Origin: Sinomonas atrocyanea
GTDB lineage: Bacteria; Actinomycetota; Actinomycetes; Actinomycetales; Micrococcaceae
DNA length: 64,000 nt
Direction of reading: 5' to 3'
Assembly: GCF_030811715.1 (NCBI RefSeq)
Contig: NZ_JAUSRH010000014.1
Location: forward strand, 47,914 to 111,913
How positions within the stretch are numbered: the first letter of the stretch is position 1; every line of letters begins with the position of its first letter. The notes beneath the pieces were generated by a model. It did not search any database. It saw only the letters and a program-made list of their open reading frames with translations, and was not told the origin of the DNA. The position numbers and the translations under genes were made by a program. Shown piece after piece: positions 52,356 to 60,018 of the stretch.

Positions 52356-53831
52356 GTGGCGAACAATCCAGCCAGAACCCCGGGCGACACCCAGCCCCCG
52401 CAGAGGAAGTCCGCGGCGAAAGTCGCAGGCCTGGCCGTCGCCGCGGCGGTGGGCGGCTTCCTCTTCGGATTCGACTCCTCGGTGGTCAACGGAGCCGTCG
52501 ACTCGATCCAGGGCGCCTTCGGGCTCTCGCACGCGGTGACGGGGCTCGCGGTCGCGATCGCCCTCATCGGGTGCGCCATCGGCGCGTGGCTCGCGGGCAC
52601 TCTCGCAGACCGCTACGGCCGCATCCCCGCGATGAAGCTCGGCGCGCTGCTGTTCCTGGTGAGCGCGATCGGGGCGGGCTTCGCCGTGGGCCTGTGGGAC
52701 CTCGTCCTGTGGCGGCTCGTCGGCGGGCTCGGGATCGGCCTCGCCTCCGTGGTCGCCCCGGCCTACATCGCCGAGATCTCCCCGCGCCGGGTCCGCGGCC
52801 GCCTCGCGTCCTTCCAGCAGCTCGCCATCACCCTCGGCATCTTCGCGGCCCTCCTCAGCGACGCCGCGCTGGCCTCCATCGCCGGCGGGGCGAGCCATGC
52901 CCTGTTCTTCGGCGTCGATGCCTGGCGGTGGATGTTCATCGCCGGCGCGATCCCCGCGGCCGTGTACGGCTGGATTGCCTTCACGCTGCCCGAGTCGCCC
53001 CGCTTCCTCGTCCTGAAGGGGGACGAGGCGGGCGCGCGCCGGGTCTTCGAGACCACGGCGCCCTACGAGAGCATCGACCGGGCGCTCAAGGAGATCCACG
53101 ACGCGATCGAGGCGGACAAGCTCTCCGAGCGCAAGGGCGCCCTGCGCGGCAGCGCGTTCGGCCTCAAGCCCGTCCTGTGGGTCGGGATCGCGCTGTCCGT
53201 GTTCCAGCAGTTCGTGGGCATCAACGTGATCTTCTACTACTCGACGACCCTGTGGAAGTCGGTCGGCTTCGGCGAGCAGTTCTCGCTCCAGATCTCCGTC
53301 ATCACCTCGGTGACCAACGTCCTCGTCACCCTCATTGCGATCGCCCTCGTGGACCGCGTCGGGCGCAAGCCGATCCTGCTCGTGGGCTCCGCGGGCATGG
53401 CCGTCTCGCTGGCCGCCATGGCGGTGGCGTTCTCCACGGCGACCCTCGTCAACGGCGAGCCGTCGCTCAGCGGTGCGTGGGGCCCGATCGCGCTCGTCGC
53501 GGCGAACGTCTTCGTGGTCTGCTTCGGCGCCTCATGGGGCCCGGTCGTGTGGGTCCTGCTCGGCGAGATCTTCCCGCCCTCCATCCGCGCGCGCGGGCTG
53601 GGCATCGCGGCGGCCGCGCAGTGGATCGCGAACTTCCTGATCACGGTCTCGTTCCCGCCGATGGCGGCCTGGTCGCTGACCCTCACGTATGGGATGTATG
53701 CCGCGTTCGCGGTGCTCTCGTTCGTGTTCGTGCTCGCGAAGGTCCCGGAGACCAACGGGATGTCCCTCGAGCAGGCGGAGACGCTGTTCGTCCGGCCCGC
53801 GAAGGGCGCCCCGAAGGGGGCCAAGCGCTAG
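52356..53831 (+). CDS. Sugar porter (SP) family MFS transporter
   Basis: 491 residues, twelve membrane segments. Sugar-porter motifs: GGFLFGFDSSVVNGA, ADRYGRIPAMK, the PESPRFLV motif after helix 6, QQFVGINVIFYYSTTLW and VDRVGRKPILL. It resembles XylE/GalP-type proton symporters of hexoses or pentoses. The GTG at 52356 has AGGAGCC upstream. With MalQ upstream, glucose or maltose-derived sugars are plausible substrates. A strong GC-rich hairpin separates it from the convergent small gene. Confidence 0.93.
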   Translation: MANNPARTPGDTQPPQRKSAAKVAGLAVAAAVGGFLFGFDSSVVNGAVDSIQGAFGLSHAVTGLAVAIALIGCAIGAWLAGTLADRYGRIPAMKLGALLFLVSAIGAGFAVGLWDLVLWRLVGGLGIGLASVVAPAYIAEISPRRVRGRLASFQQLAITLGIFAALLSDAALASIAGGASHALFFGVDAWRWMFIAGAIPAAVYGWIAFTLPESPRFLVLKGDEAGARRVFETTAPYESIDRALKEIHDAIEADKLSERKGALRGSAFGLKPVLWVGIALSVFQQFVGINVIFYYSTTLWKSVGFGEQFSLQISVITSVTNVLVTLIAIALVDRVGRKPILLVGSAGMAVSLAAMAVAFSTATLVNGEPSLSGAWGPIALVAANVFVVCFGASWGPVVWVLLGEIFPPSIRARGLGIAAAAQWIANFLITVSFPPMAAWSLTLTYGMYAAFAVLSFVFVLAKVPETNGMSLEQAETLFVRPAKGAPKGAKR

Positions 53832-53840
53832 CGGAGCGAC

Positions 53841-53889
53841 CCGCGGGGGCGGCCACCCGGCGTCGTGCGCCGGCTGCCCCCGCCCGCGG
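53841..53889. terminator. GC-rich hairpin between convergent genes
   Basis: CCGCGG...CCGGCG at 53841-53862 and CGCCGG...CCGCGG at 53868-53889 pair with internal mismatches. The loop region reads GGCGTCGTGCGCC, the same type as the AHDAGP 17-mer. Confidence 0.55.
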
Positions 53890-53925
53890 CCGGGACCGGC
53901 CGCCCGCCCGGGGCGGCGGGCCCGA

Positions 53926-54144
53926 TCAGGCGCAGCGCTGCTGCGTGATGCCGAACGGGACGCTCTCGTCGAGGGCCACCCGGTACTCCCCCGCCGCCTC
54001 GCGCGTGACGAGGATGCCGCAGCAGGGGTTGGCGACCGCGTGCTGCTGCAGCGTGCCGATCGCGCTGCTGAGCGCGGAGTCGAGCTCGCGTGCGGAGTCG
54101 ACGTGCACGGTCAGCGAGCGGTGGGCGTGGGTGTTGTGGAACAT
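53926..54144 (-). CDS. Small hypothetical protein
   Basis: 72 residues. The ATG at 54144 has AGGAGAT seven bases upstream, good evidence for translation. The protein is soluble with an alpha-beta pattern (RSLTVHVDSARELDSALSSAIGTLQQH by ends), two adjacent Cys (NPCCGILVTREAAGEY) and a final Cys. The Cys pair and the length would suit a small metal- or redox-active protein, but no family is recognised. It converges on the sugar porter and is divergent from cycA. Confidence 0.72.
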   Translation of the reverse strand: MFHNTHAHRSLTVHVDSARELDSALSSAIGTLQQHAVANPCCGILVTREAAGEYRVALDESVPFGITQQRCA

Positions 54145-54238
54145 GGGATCTCCTGGCCAAACGGTGGAACGACAGGATCTTAGGGCCGCCGGGTTTGACT
54201 GGACAAAACGGAAAAAGTCTGCACCCTTGCGAGGCGAC

Positions 54239-54252
54239 GCGACATCTGTCGC
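54239..54252. promoter_or_regulatory. Palindrome GCGACA-TC-TGTCGC, candidate PucR/AdeR-type operator of the permease gene
   Basis: Perfect 6-nt arms with a 2-nt centre, 122-135 nt before the cycA-type ATG. The sequence GCGACATCTGT recurs at 57762-57772 between the PucR-family regulator and alanine dehydrogenase (12 of 14 nt alike). Confidence 0.6.
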
Positions 54253-54373
54253 ACATACCGTGTGATCATCCAGACACTCTGTATGGTCGGGACCACATCA
54301 GCTGCGCGGTAGGCTTGAAAGGCCCTGTTGCAGGGGTCACATTTGAAGCCATTACTGCGAAGGTCTGCGCATT

Positions 54374-55828
54374 ATGACAACGCCCAATCCGTCGGGCTCA
54401 GCGTCGAGCCACATCGAGGAGCCGCATCTCTCCCGCGGCCTGTCCAACCGCCACATCCAGCTCCTGGCCATCGGCGGGGCCATCGGCACCGGCCTGTTCA
54501 TGGGCTCGGGCAAGACGATCTCCGTTGCTGGCCCATCGGTGATCTTCGTCTACATGATCATCGGCTTCATGCTCTTCTTCGTGATGCGCGCCATGGGCGA
54601 GCTGCTGCTGAGCAACCTCAACTACAAGTCCTTCTCCGACTTCGCCGGGGACCTCCTCGGCCCGTGGGCCGGCTTCTTCACCGGCTGGACCTACTGGTTC
54701 TGCTGGGTCGTCACGGGAGTCGCGGACGTCGTCGCGATCGCCGGGTACGCGAACGAGCTCTGGCCCGGCATCCCGCTGTGGATCCCCGGGATCGCCACGA
54801 TCCTGATCCTGCTGGCCCTCAACCTGCCCACGGTGAAGGCGTTCGGCGAGGTCGAGTTCTGGTTCGCGCTCATCAAGATCGTCGCGATCCTGGCCCTGAT
54901 CATCACCGGCCTGTACATGATCTTCACGGGCTTCTCCTCCAACGCCGGCACGGCCTCGTTCGCGAACCTGTGGCAGTTCGGCGGGTTCTTCCCCAAGGAG
55001 TTCATGGGCTTCGTGGCGGGCTTCCAGATCGCGGTGTTCGCGTTCGTCGGGATCGAGCTGGTGGGCACCGCCGCCGCCGAGACCAAGAGCCCGGAGCACA
55101 ACCTGCCCCGCGCCATCAACGCGATCCCCGTCCGCGTGGGCCTGTTCTACGTGGGTGCGCTCGTCATCCTCATGGCCGTCACGCCGTGGACGGAGTTCAA
55201 GGCCGGCCACTCGCCCTTCATCGGGATGTTCTCCCTCGCCGGGCTCGGCGCGGCGGCGACCCTGGTCAACCTCGTGGTCCTCACCTCGGCCATGTCGAGC
55301 GCCAACTCCGGCATCTACTCGACCTCGCGCATGGTGTTCGGCCTCGCGATCGAGGGCGACGCCCCGAAGGCGTTCGGCAAGCTCTCCTCCCGCAAGGTCC
55401 CGCAGAACGCGCTGTTCCTCTCGTGCGTGCTGCTGCTCTCCGGCGTCGTGCTGCTCTACTCGGGCAAGAGCATCGGCGCGGCGTTCGACATGGTCACGAC
55501 GGTCTCCGCCGTGTGCTTCATGTTCGTGTGGTCGATCATCCTCGCCAGCTACCTCGTCTTCCTCAAGCGCCGCCCGGAGCTGCACGCGGCCTCGAAGTAC
55601 AAGATGCCCGGCGGCCGCGTGATGGTCTGGGTCGTGTACGCGTTCTTCGCCTTCCTCGTCTGGGCGCTGACCACCCAGCTGGACACGCTCACGGCCCTGT
55701 GCGTGACGCCCATCTGGTTCGTGGTCCTGTTCGTCGCGTGGCAGTTCGTGAAGAAGTCCCCGGTCCACCAGGCCCGGATCGCGAACCATCAGGAGACCCT
55801 GCGCGAAGAGGCCAAGGTCACGGCCTAA
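54374..55828 (+). CDS. cycA: Amino acid permease, D-serine/D-alanine/glycine transporter type
   Basis: 484 residues, APC superfamily, about twelve membrane segments. HIQLLAIGGAIGTGLFMGSGK at helix 1 and EFWFALIKIVAILALI are typical of the AAT (CycA/GabP/AnsP) branch; FVGIELVGTAAAETKSPEHNLPRAINAIP (ends shown) is the conserved helix 6-7 region. Its closest type is CycA, which imports glycine, D-Ser and Ala with protons. The shared operator with ald supports alanine as a substrate. The ATG at 54374 follows the segment GCGCATT; no strong ribosome binding site is visible. A 32-bp-period repeat array and a perfect hairpin lie downstream. Confidence 0.88.
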   Translation: MTTPNPSGSASSHIEEPHLSRGLSNRHIQLLAIGGAIGTGLFMGSGKTISVAGPSVIFVYMIIGFMLFFVMRAMGELLLSNLNYKSFSDFAGDLLGPWAGFFTGWTYWFCWVVTGVADVVAIAGYANELWPGIPLWIPGIATILILLALNLPTVKAFGEVEFWFALIKIVAILALIITGLYMIFTGFSSNAGTASFANLWQFGGFFPKEFMGFVAGFQIAVFAFVGIELVGTAAAETKSPEHNLPRAINAIPVRVGLFYVGALVILMAVTPWTEFKAGHSPFIGMFSLAGLGAAATLVNLVVLTSAMSSANSGIYSTSRMVFGLAIEGDAPKAFGKLSSRKVPQNALFLSCVLLLSGVVLLYSGKSIGAAFDMVTTVSAVCFMFVWSIILASYLVFLKRRPELHAASKYKMPGGRVMVWVVYAFFAFLVWALTTQLDTLTALCVTPIWFVVLFVAWQFVKKSPVHQARIANHQETLREEAKVTA

Positions 55829-55859
55829 CCGCCGCCCGACCAAAGCCCTCAACCCCGAT

Positions 55860-55940
55860 CCGTTTCGGGTACGCATCTCGTCGCGTTATCACGCTTCCGG
55901 GTACGCATCTCGTCGCGGTTTCCGGATTGCGGGTACGCAC
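55860..55940. repeat. 32-bp-period repeat array D
   Basis: TTTCGGGTACGCATCTCGTC begins at 55863, a second copy (TTCCGGGTACGCATCTCGTC) 32 nt later, and a decayed third copy (GCGGGTACGC) 32 nt after that. It runs into the terminator hairpin of cycA. Confidence 0.9.
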
Positions 55941-55985
55941 GACGGCGGGTGGCCGGCTCACACGAGCCGGCCACCCGCCGTCGTG
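55938..55985 (+). terminator. Perfect 22-bp hairpin after cycA
   Basis: Left arm 55938-55959 and right arm 55964-55985 are perfectly complementary (CACGACGGCGGG...CCCGCCGTCGTG) with loop ACAC, then GTTAA. Shares its stem base with the hairpins at 29998 and 59102. Confidence 0.88.
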
Positions 55986-56069
55986 GTTAAGAGCCGCCGC
56001 CCAGACGGCCATGCGGGAGGAGGCCACATCACCTGCCCGGGGCCGCCCAGCTCACACTACGCTGGGCGC

Positions 56070-56459
56070 ATGAGCCGCTACGCCCCGCACACCACGCCCG
56101 CACTCGAGCCGGCAGAGGCGGAAGCCCTCGGCAGGGCGCTCGCGGCGAAGGACGTCTCCCTGTTCGTCGACGGGACGGCGCATCGGCTTACCGGTCGCGT
56201 CGACGAGGCCGTCCGGGACCTCCTCGCCCGTCTCGCCCGGGGCGAGGCGGTCACGGTCAGCAGCGCGGAGGAGGTGCTGACCGTCGCGCAGGCCGCCGAG
56301 CTCGCGGGCATCAGCCACTCGTACGTGCGGAAGCTGACCGATGCGGGAACGTGGCCGGTCCAGTATCGGGGGACGCACCGCCGCATCCGCCGCGAGGACG
56401 TGCTCGCCTGGGTCTCGGCTCAGAAGAAGGGCACGCAGGGATCTGACCCCGCATCCTAG
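56070..56459 (+). CDS. Excisionase-family helix-turn-helix protein, orphan antitoxin-like
   Basis: 129 residues from the ATG at 56070; a TACGCT box 7-12 nt before it suggests a leaderless transcript. The C-terminal MerR/excisionase DNA-binding domain is LTVAQAAELAGISHSYVRKLTDAGTWPVQYRGTHRRIRREDVLAWV by its ends. Proteins of this form are often antitoxins of PIN-domain pairs in actinobacteria. No PIN gene follows; the next gene is on the other strand. The final residues DPAS and the stop codon are encoded by the first unit of a 21-bp repeat. Confidence 0.85.
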   Translation: MSRYAPHTTPALEPAEAEALGRALAAKDVSLFVDGTAHRLTGRVDEAVRDLLARLARGEAVTVSSAEEVLTVAQAAELAGISHSYVRKLTDAGTWPVQYRGTHRRIRREDVLAWVSAQKKGTQGSDPAS

Positions 56460-56500
56460 GGATCTGACCCCGCATCCTAGGGACATGACCCCTCAACGCG
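56438..56500. repeat. 21-bp repeat over a stop codon, with a TGACCCCTCAAC copy
   Basis: GGGATCTGACCCCGCATCC plus TA occurs at 56438-56458 and 56459-56479, followed by GGGACATGACCCCTCAACGC at 56480-56499 in the same phase. The third unit carries the TGACYCCTCAAC core of the arrays at 6650 and 34121. Confidence 0.85.
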
Positions 56501-56508
56501 GGGAGGCG

Positions 56509-57717
56509 TCAGATCCGCGGGCGCCCGGCCCACCGCCGGGCTTTGATGGCCAGGTGCAGCTCCTGCCGCACCCGCCCGGAGAGGGGCTCGGCGCGGATCA
56601 GCTTCCGCACCCGGGCGAGCCGGTGGTACACGGTGGAGCGGTGCACGTGGAGCCGATCCGCCACCGCCTGGACGGCGCCGTCGGAGTCGTAGAGCATCTC
56701 GAGCACCGGCAGGAGCTCCCCGTTGCGGTCCTCGGCCTCGAGGGCCGCGAAGAACACGCTGGTCGGCTCCGCCGCGAGCGCCCCCATGAGCTGGTAGGCG
56801 CCCACGGAGCGCACGTCGACGAGCTCGCCGAGCTCGGGGTCCACCGCGGCGGCCTGCGCGGCGACCTTGGCCTGGGTGTACGCGGCCCCGAGGTCCCGCA
56901 GCGCGGAGAAGGGCTCGGAGATGCCCACGAGCACGCGGCCGGCGGGGCGCCCGGAACGCTTGGCGAGCTCGCGCTCATAGTGGGTCAGGACGGCGGCGTG
57001 GCTGGCCCGCGCGGTGGTCCCGGCGAAGAGGGCCACGGCGTGCGTCTCGGTCCCCGCCGTGAAGAGGGCCGGATCGATCCCGGCCGTCGCCTGCATCGCC
57101 GCGGTGCTCGTGGCCACGACCGCCGCCTGCGGGTCCCGCGGGGTGACGCCCTCGGGGTCCAGCAGCACCACGACCTGCCAGGGGGCGTGGCCGTGGACCT
57201 CGCGCCACCCGGCGATCGCGGCGAGCGCGGACTTGTCCCCGGCTGCGGCGGCGAGGAACTCGGCCTCCCGGCGCCTGCGGTGTTCGGACTCGGCGGTGTT
57301 GGACTCGAGGAGGAGCTGGCCGATGAGGTCCAGCTCGAGCCGGATGCCGGGCAACGCGGCGAGCACATCGGCCGAGCTCTCCTCGTCTGCGCCCTGCTGG
57401 ACCCAGAGGTACCCCACCCGGAAACCGCGCACGAGCAGCGGAACGCACACCCGCCCGTACATGCCGAGCTCGGCGTTGGCGGGGACGGTGACCGGGCGCA
57501 CAGCGGTGGCGATCCCGTGCGAGAGCTGCCACGCCTGCACATCGGGCGGGAGCCGCTTGGAGAGCAGGAAGTTCACGCGCACGGGGTCGGCCTGCGCCTG
57601 GTTGGACGAGTACGCGATCAGCAGCCCGTCGAGGTCCTCCACACTGAGCCCCCGGCCCAGCTTGGCCGCCGCCGCTTCCACCAGATCTTCGACGCCGTGC
57701 CGCATACGCCACAGCAT
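56509..57717 (-). CDS. PucR-family transcriptional regulator (AdeR-like)
   Basis: 402 residues from the ATG at 57717 (an ATG at 57705 is also possible). A GAF-like or CdaR-type sensory region is followed by a C-terminal PucR helix-turn-helix: LYDSDGAVQAVADRLHVHRSTVYHRLARVRKLI by its ends. In Bacillus subtilis the PucR-family protein AdeR activates alanine dehydrogenase; the gene order here, divergent from ald, is the same. A GCGACATCTGT site lies just upstream and is shared with the cycA promoter region. The TCA stop is adjacent to the 21-bp repeat. Confidence 0.88.
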   Translation of the reverse strand: MLWRMRHGVEDLVEAAAAKLGRGLSVEDLDGLLIAYSSNQAQADPVRVNFLLSKRLPPDVQAWQLSHGIATAVRPVTVPANAELGMYGRVCVPLLVRGFRVGYLWVQQGADEESSADVLAALPGIRLELDLIGQLLLESNTAESEHRRRREAEFLAAAAGDKSALAAIAGWREVHGHAPWQVVVLLDPEGVTPRDPQAAVVATSTAAMQATAGIDPALFTAGTETHAVALFAGTTARASHAAVLTHYERELAKRSGRPAGRVLVGISEPFSALRDLGAAYTQAKVAAQAAAVDPELGELVDVRSVGAYQLMGALAAEPTSVFFAALEAEDRNGELLPVLEMLYDSDGAVQAVADRLHVHRSTVYHRLARVRKLIRAEPLSGRVRQELHLAIKARRWAGRPRI

Positions 57718-57761
57718 ACGTCCACGCGTGAACCACGCGGAGACAACTGACGCCCCATCCT

Positions 57762-57775
57762 GCGACATCTGTAGG
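57762..57775. promoter_or_regulatory. Candidate AdeR-type operator between the PucR regulator and ald
   Basis: GCGACATCTGTAGG matches the perfect palindrome at 54239-54252 at 12 of 14 positions. It lies 45 nt before the regulator start and about 170 nt before ald. Confidence 0.6.
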
Positions 57776-57945
57776 ACCCGCGGCGGCGCGATCCCCGGAA
57801 TGGCGCGGATCGCCTGCGCCGGGGCCCTCGGTCTCCTGTAATGCGCCTCACAACCGGGCCTACGCTGGAGACACCACCGAAAGCTCCCCGCCCCCGGGGA
57901 ACCCAGAGGGCCCACCGGCCCCGCCGAACACAAATGGAGACGAAA

Positions 57946-59064
57946 GTGATCATCGGAGTCCCCAAGGAGATCAAGAACAACGAGTTCCGCGTGGCCATGA
58001 CGGCAGCGGGCGTGCACGAGTTCGTGTCGCACGGCCACACGGTGCTGATCGAGCGCGGCGCCGGCGTGGCCTCCGGCATCACCGACGACGAGTACCACGT
58101 GGCCGGCGCCGAGCTCGTCACCGACGCCGCGGACGTCTGGGCGCGCGCCGAGATGGTCATGAAGGTCAAGGAGCCGATCGCCTCGGAGTACCGCCACTTC
58201 CGCAAGGGCCTGATCCTCTTCACGTACCTCCACCTCGCCGCCGAGCCGGAGCTCACCCGCGCCCTGCTCGACGCCGGCGTCACCGCGATCGCCTACGAGA
58301 CGGTCCAGGACGGCCGGAGCCTGCCGCTGCTCGCCCCGATGTCCGAGGTGGCGGGACGCCTCTCGGTCCAGGTGGGCGCGCAGGCCCTCACTGCCCCGAC
58401 GGGCGGCAAGGGCATCCTCCTCGGCGGCGTCCCGGGCGTGCGCCCGGCGAAGGTCGTGGTCCTGGGCGCGGGCGTGGCCGGCACCAACGCCGCGGTCGTC
58501 GCGATGGGCCTCGGCGCGGACGTGACCATCCTGGACATCAACATCGCCCGTCTCACCGAGCTGGACGCCCTCTACGGCGGCCGCCTGAAGACGGTCGCGT
58601 CGAACAAGTACGAGATCGAGAAGTCCCTCGTCGAGGCGGACCTCGTGGTCGGTTCAGTCCTGATCCCGGGGGCGAAGGCCCCCAAGCTGGTGCCCAACGA
58701 GCTGGTGGCCCGGATGAAGCCCGGCAGCGTGCTCGTGGACATCGCGATCGACCAGGGCGGCTGCTTCGAGGACTCGCACCCGACCACGCACCAGGACCCG
58801 ACCTTCCGCGTGCACAACTCGATCTTCTACTGCGTGGCCAACATGCCGGGCGCGGTGCCGAACACCTCCACCTACGCGCTCACCAACGTGACGCTGCGGT
58901 ACGGTATCCTGCTCGCCGACCTCGGCGTGAAGGGCGCCCTCGAGAAGGACGCGGTCCTCGCCGGCGGCCTCAACGTCGCCGCGGGCCAGGTCACGCACCG
59001 CTCGGTGTCCGAGGCCCTCGGCCTGCCGCTGGTCGCCGACTGGCGCGAGGCCGTCGCCGCCTAG
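57946..59064 (+). CDS. ald: Alanine dehydrogenase
   Basis: 372 residues, the standard length, from the GTG at 57946 with GGAG six bases upstream; earlier in-frame starts are rejected. The N-terminus [19 protein letters not shown], the catalytic Lys in [13 protein letters not shown], the catalytic His in [14 protein letters not shown], and the NAD fold [30 protein letters not shown] (ends shown) are complete, as is [18 protein letters not shown]. It oxidises L-alanine to pyruvate and ammonia. It is divergent from a PucR regulator and ends in a strong hairpin. Confidence 0.96.
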   Translation: MIIGVPKEIKNNEFRVAMTAAGVHEFVSHGHTVLIERGAGVASGITDDEYHVAGAELVTDAADVWARAEMVMKVKEPIASEYRHFRKGLILFTYLHLAAEPELTRALLDAGVTAIAYETVQDGRSLPLLAPMSEVAGRLSVQVGAQALTAPTGGKGILLGGVPGVRPAKVVVLGAGVAGTNAAVVAMGLGADVTILDINIARLTELDALYGGRLKTVASNKYEIEKSLVEADLVVGSVLIPGAKAPKLVPNELVARMKPGSVLVDIAIDQGGCFEDSHPTTHQDPTFRVHNSIFYCVANMPGAVPNTSTYALTNVTLRYGILLADLGVKGALEKDAVLAGGLNVAAGQVTHRSVSEALGLPLVADWREAVAA

Positions 59065-59101
59065 CGGTCCACTGTGGCGCCCGGCTGCCGGGCGGAACCG
59101 A

Positions 59102-59150
59102 CGCACGACGCCGGGCCGGTCACCCTGGGGGGCCGGCCCGCCGTCGTGCG
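59102..59150 (+). terminator. Terminator hairpin of ald
   Basis: Arms of 18 nt at 59102-59119 and 59133-59150 pair at 17 of 18 positions. The arm CGCACGACGCCGGGCCGG closely resembles the AHDAGP 17-mer. Confidence 0.85.
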
Positions 59151-59282
59151 CGGGGAGACCGCCGCCGCGCCGAATGTGACCGAGCCCACCCCCGCGAGCG
59201 GAATTCCTCGGGGACCGAGGTAGTTGACGCATCACAGAAGCCCCGCGCCCAGCGGGGACCGCGTTACCTCAAGGAGCCCCCC

Positions 59283-59870
59283 ATGGCAGAGATCCTCACC
59301 CTCGTCGGCAGCCTCCGCACGGAGTCCGTCAACGTCAAGTTCGCCCAGGTCGCCGCCGCGTCCGCCCCGGAGGGCACCGCCGTGACCACGTTCGAGGGCC
59401 TCGAGGAGATCCCGTTCTACAACGAGGACCTCGACGTCGAGGGCAGCGTCCCTGCCAAGGCCGCCGAGCTCCGCGCCGCCGTCGCCGCCGCGGACGGCCT
59501 CCTCTTCGTCACCCCCGAGTACAACGGCACCATGCCGGCCATCCTCAACAACGCGATCGACTGGATCTCCCGGCCGTTCGGTGCCTCCTCCGCGACCGGC
59601 ACAAAGGCCGCCGTGATCGGCACCTCTGCCGGCCAGTACGGCGGGGTCTGGGCGCATGACGACGTGCGCAAGTCCCTCAAGGTCGCCGGCGCCGAGGTCG
59701 TCGAGGACGCCACGCTCGCGATCGGCGCCTCCTACTCGCGCTTCGCCGAGGTCGAGCCCAAGGACGATGCCGAGGTCGTCGAGGGCATCGCCAAGGTCGT
59801 CGCCGCCCTTGCCGAGACCGCGGGGGCCACCGCCCCGGCCGAGCTCGCCGAGGCCGCGGCCGCCCACTGA
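59283..59870 (+). CDS. NADPH-dependent FMN reductase / flavodoxin-like NAD(P)H:quinone reductase
   Basis: 195 residues. The flavodoxin-like fold begins ILTLVGSLRTESVNVKFA (phosphate-binding GSLR) and continues with LLFVTPEYNGTMPAILNNAIDWISRP and AVIGTSAGQYGGVWAHDDVRKSL (ends shown), the full NADPH-dependent FMN reductase pattern (azoreductase/chromate reductase type). The ATG has AAGGAGCC upstream. It may supply reduced FMN to flavin-dependent enzymes or detoxify quinones. Acts in the cytoplasm. Monocistronic, followed by a large inverted repeat. Confidence 0.93.
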   Translation: MAEILTLVGSLRTESVNVKFAQVAAASAPEGTAVTTFEGLEEIPFYNEDLDVEGSVPAKAAELRAAVAAADGLLFVTPEYNGTMPAILNNAIDWISRPFGASSATGTKAAVIGTSAGQYGGVWAHDDVRKSLKVAGAEVVEDATLAIGASYSRFAEVEPKDDAEVVEGIAKVVAALAETAGATAPAELAEAAAAH

Positions 59871-59902
59871 TCCCCCCGGCCCCACCGGCTGAGGGCCACC
59901 TC

Positions 59903-59958
59903 CTGAGGGTCATGTCCTGGCAGGTCACACGAGGTGACTTCCAGAACATGACCCTCAG
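59903..59958. repeat. Large inverted repeat with CTGAGGGTCATGT arms
   Basis: Perfect 13-nt arms at 59903-59915 and 59946-59958, continued inwards by partly matching CTGG...AGGTCAC and GTGAC...CCAG. The outer arm ACATGACCCTCAG resembles the GACATGACCCCTCAAC copy at 56480 and so the TGACYCCTCAAC family. It lies between two + strand genes and may serve as a terminator. Confidence 0.75.
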
Positions 59959-60018
59959 AAGGCTTAAGGGGGCACAAAGCCCGTAGCCCCCGCGCCCCGC
60001 CCCTCCTACGCTTCCGCC

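Noticed and set aside
56070..56459. Prophage or integrative element excisionase
   Set aside because: No integrase, attachment-site duplication or phage genes are nearby; the protein fits a chromosomal antitoxin-like regulator better.
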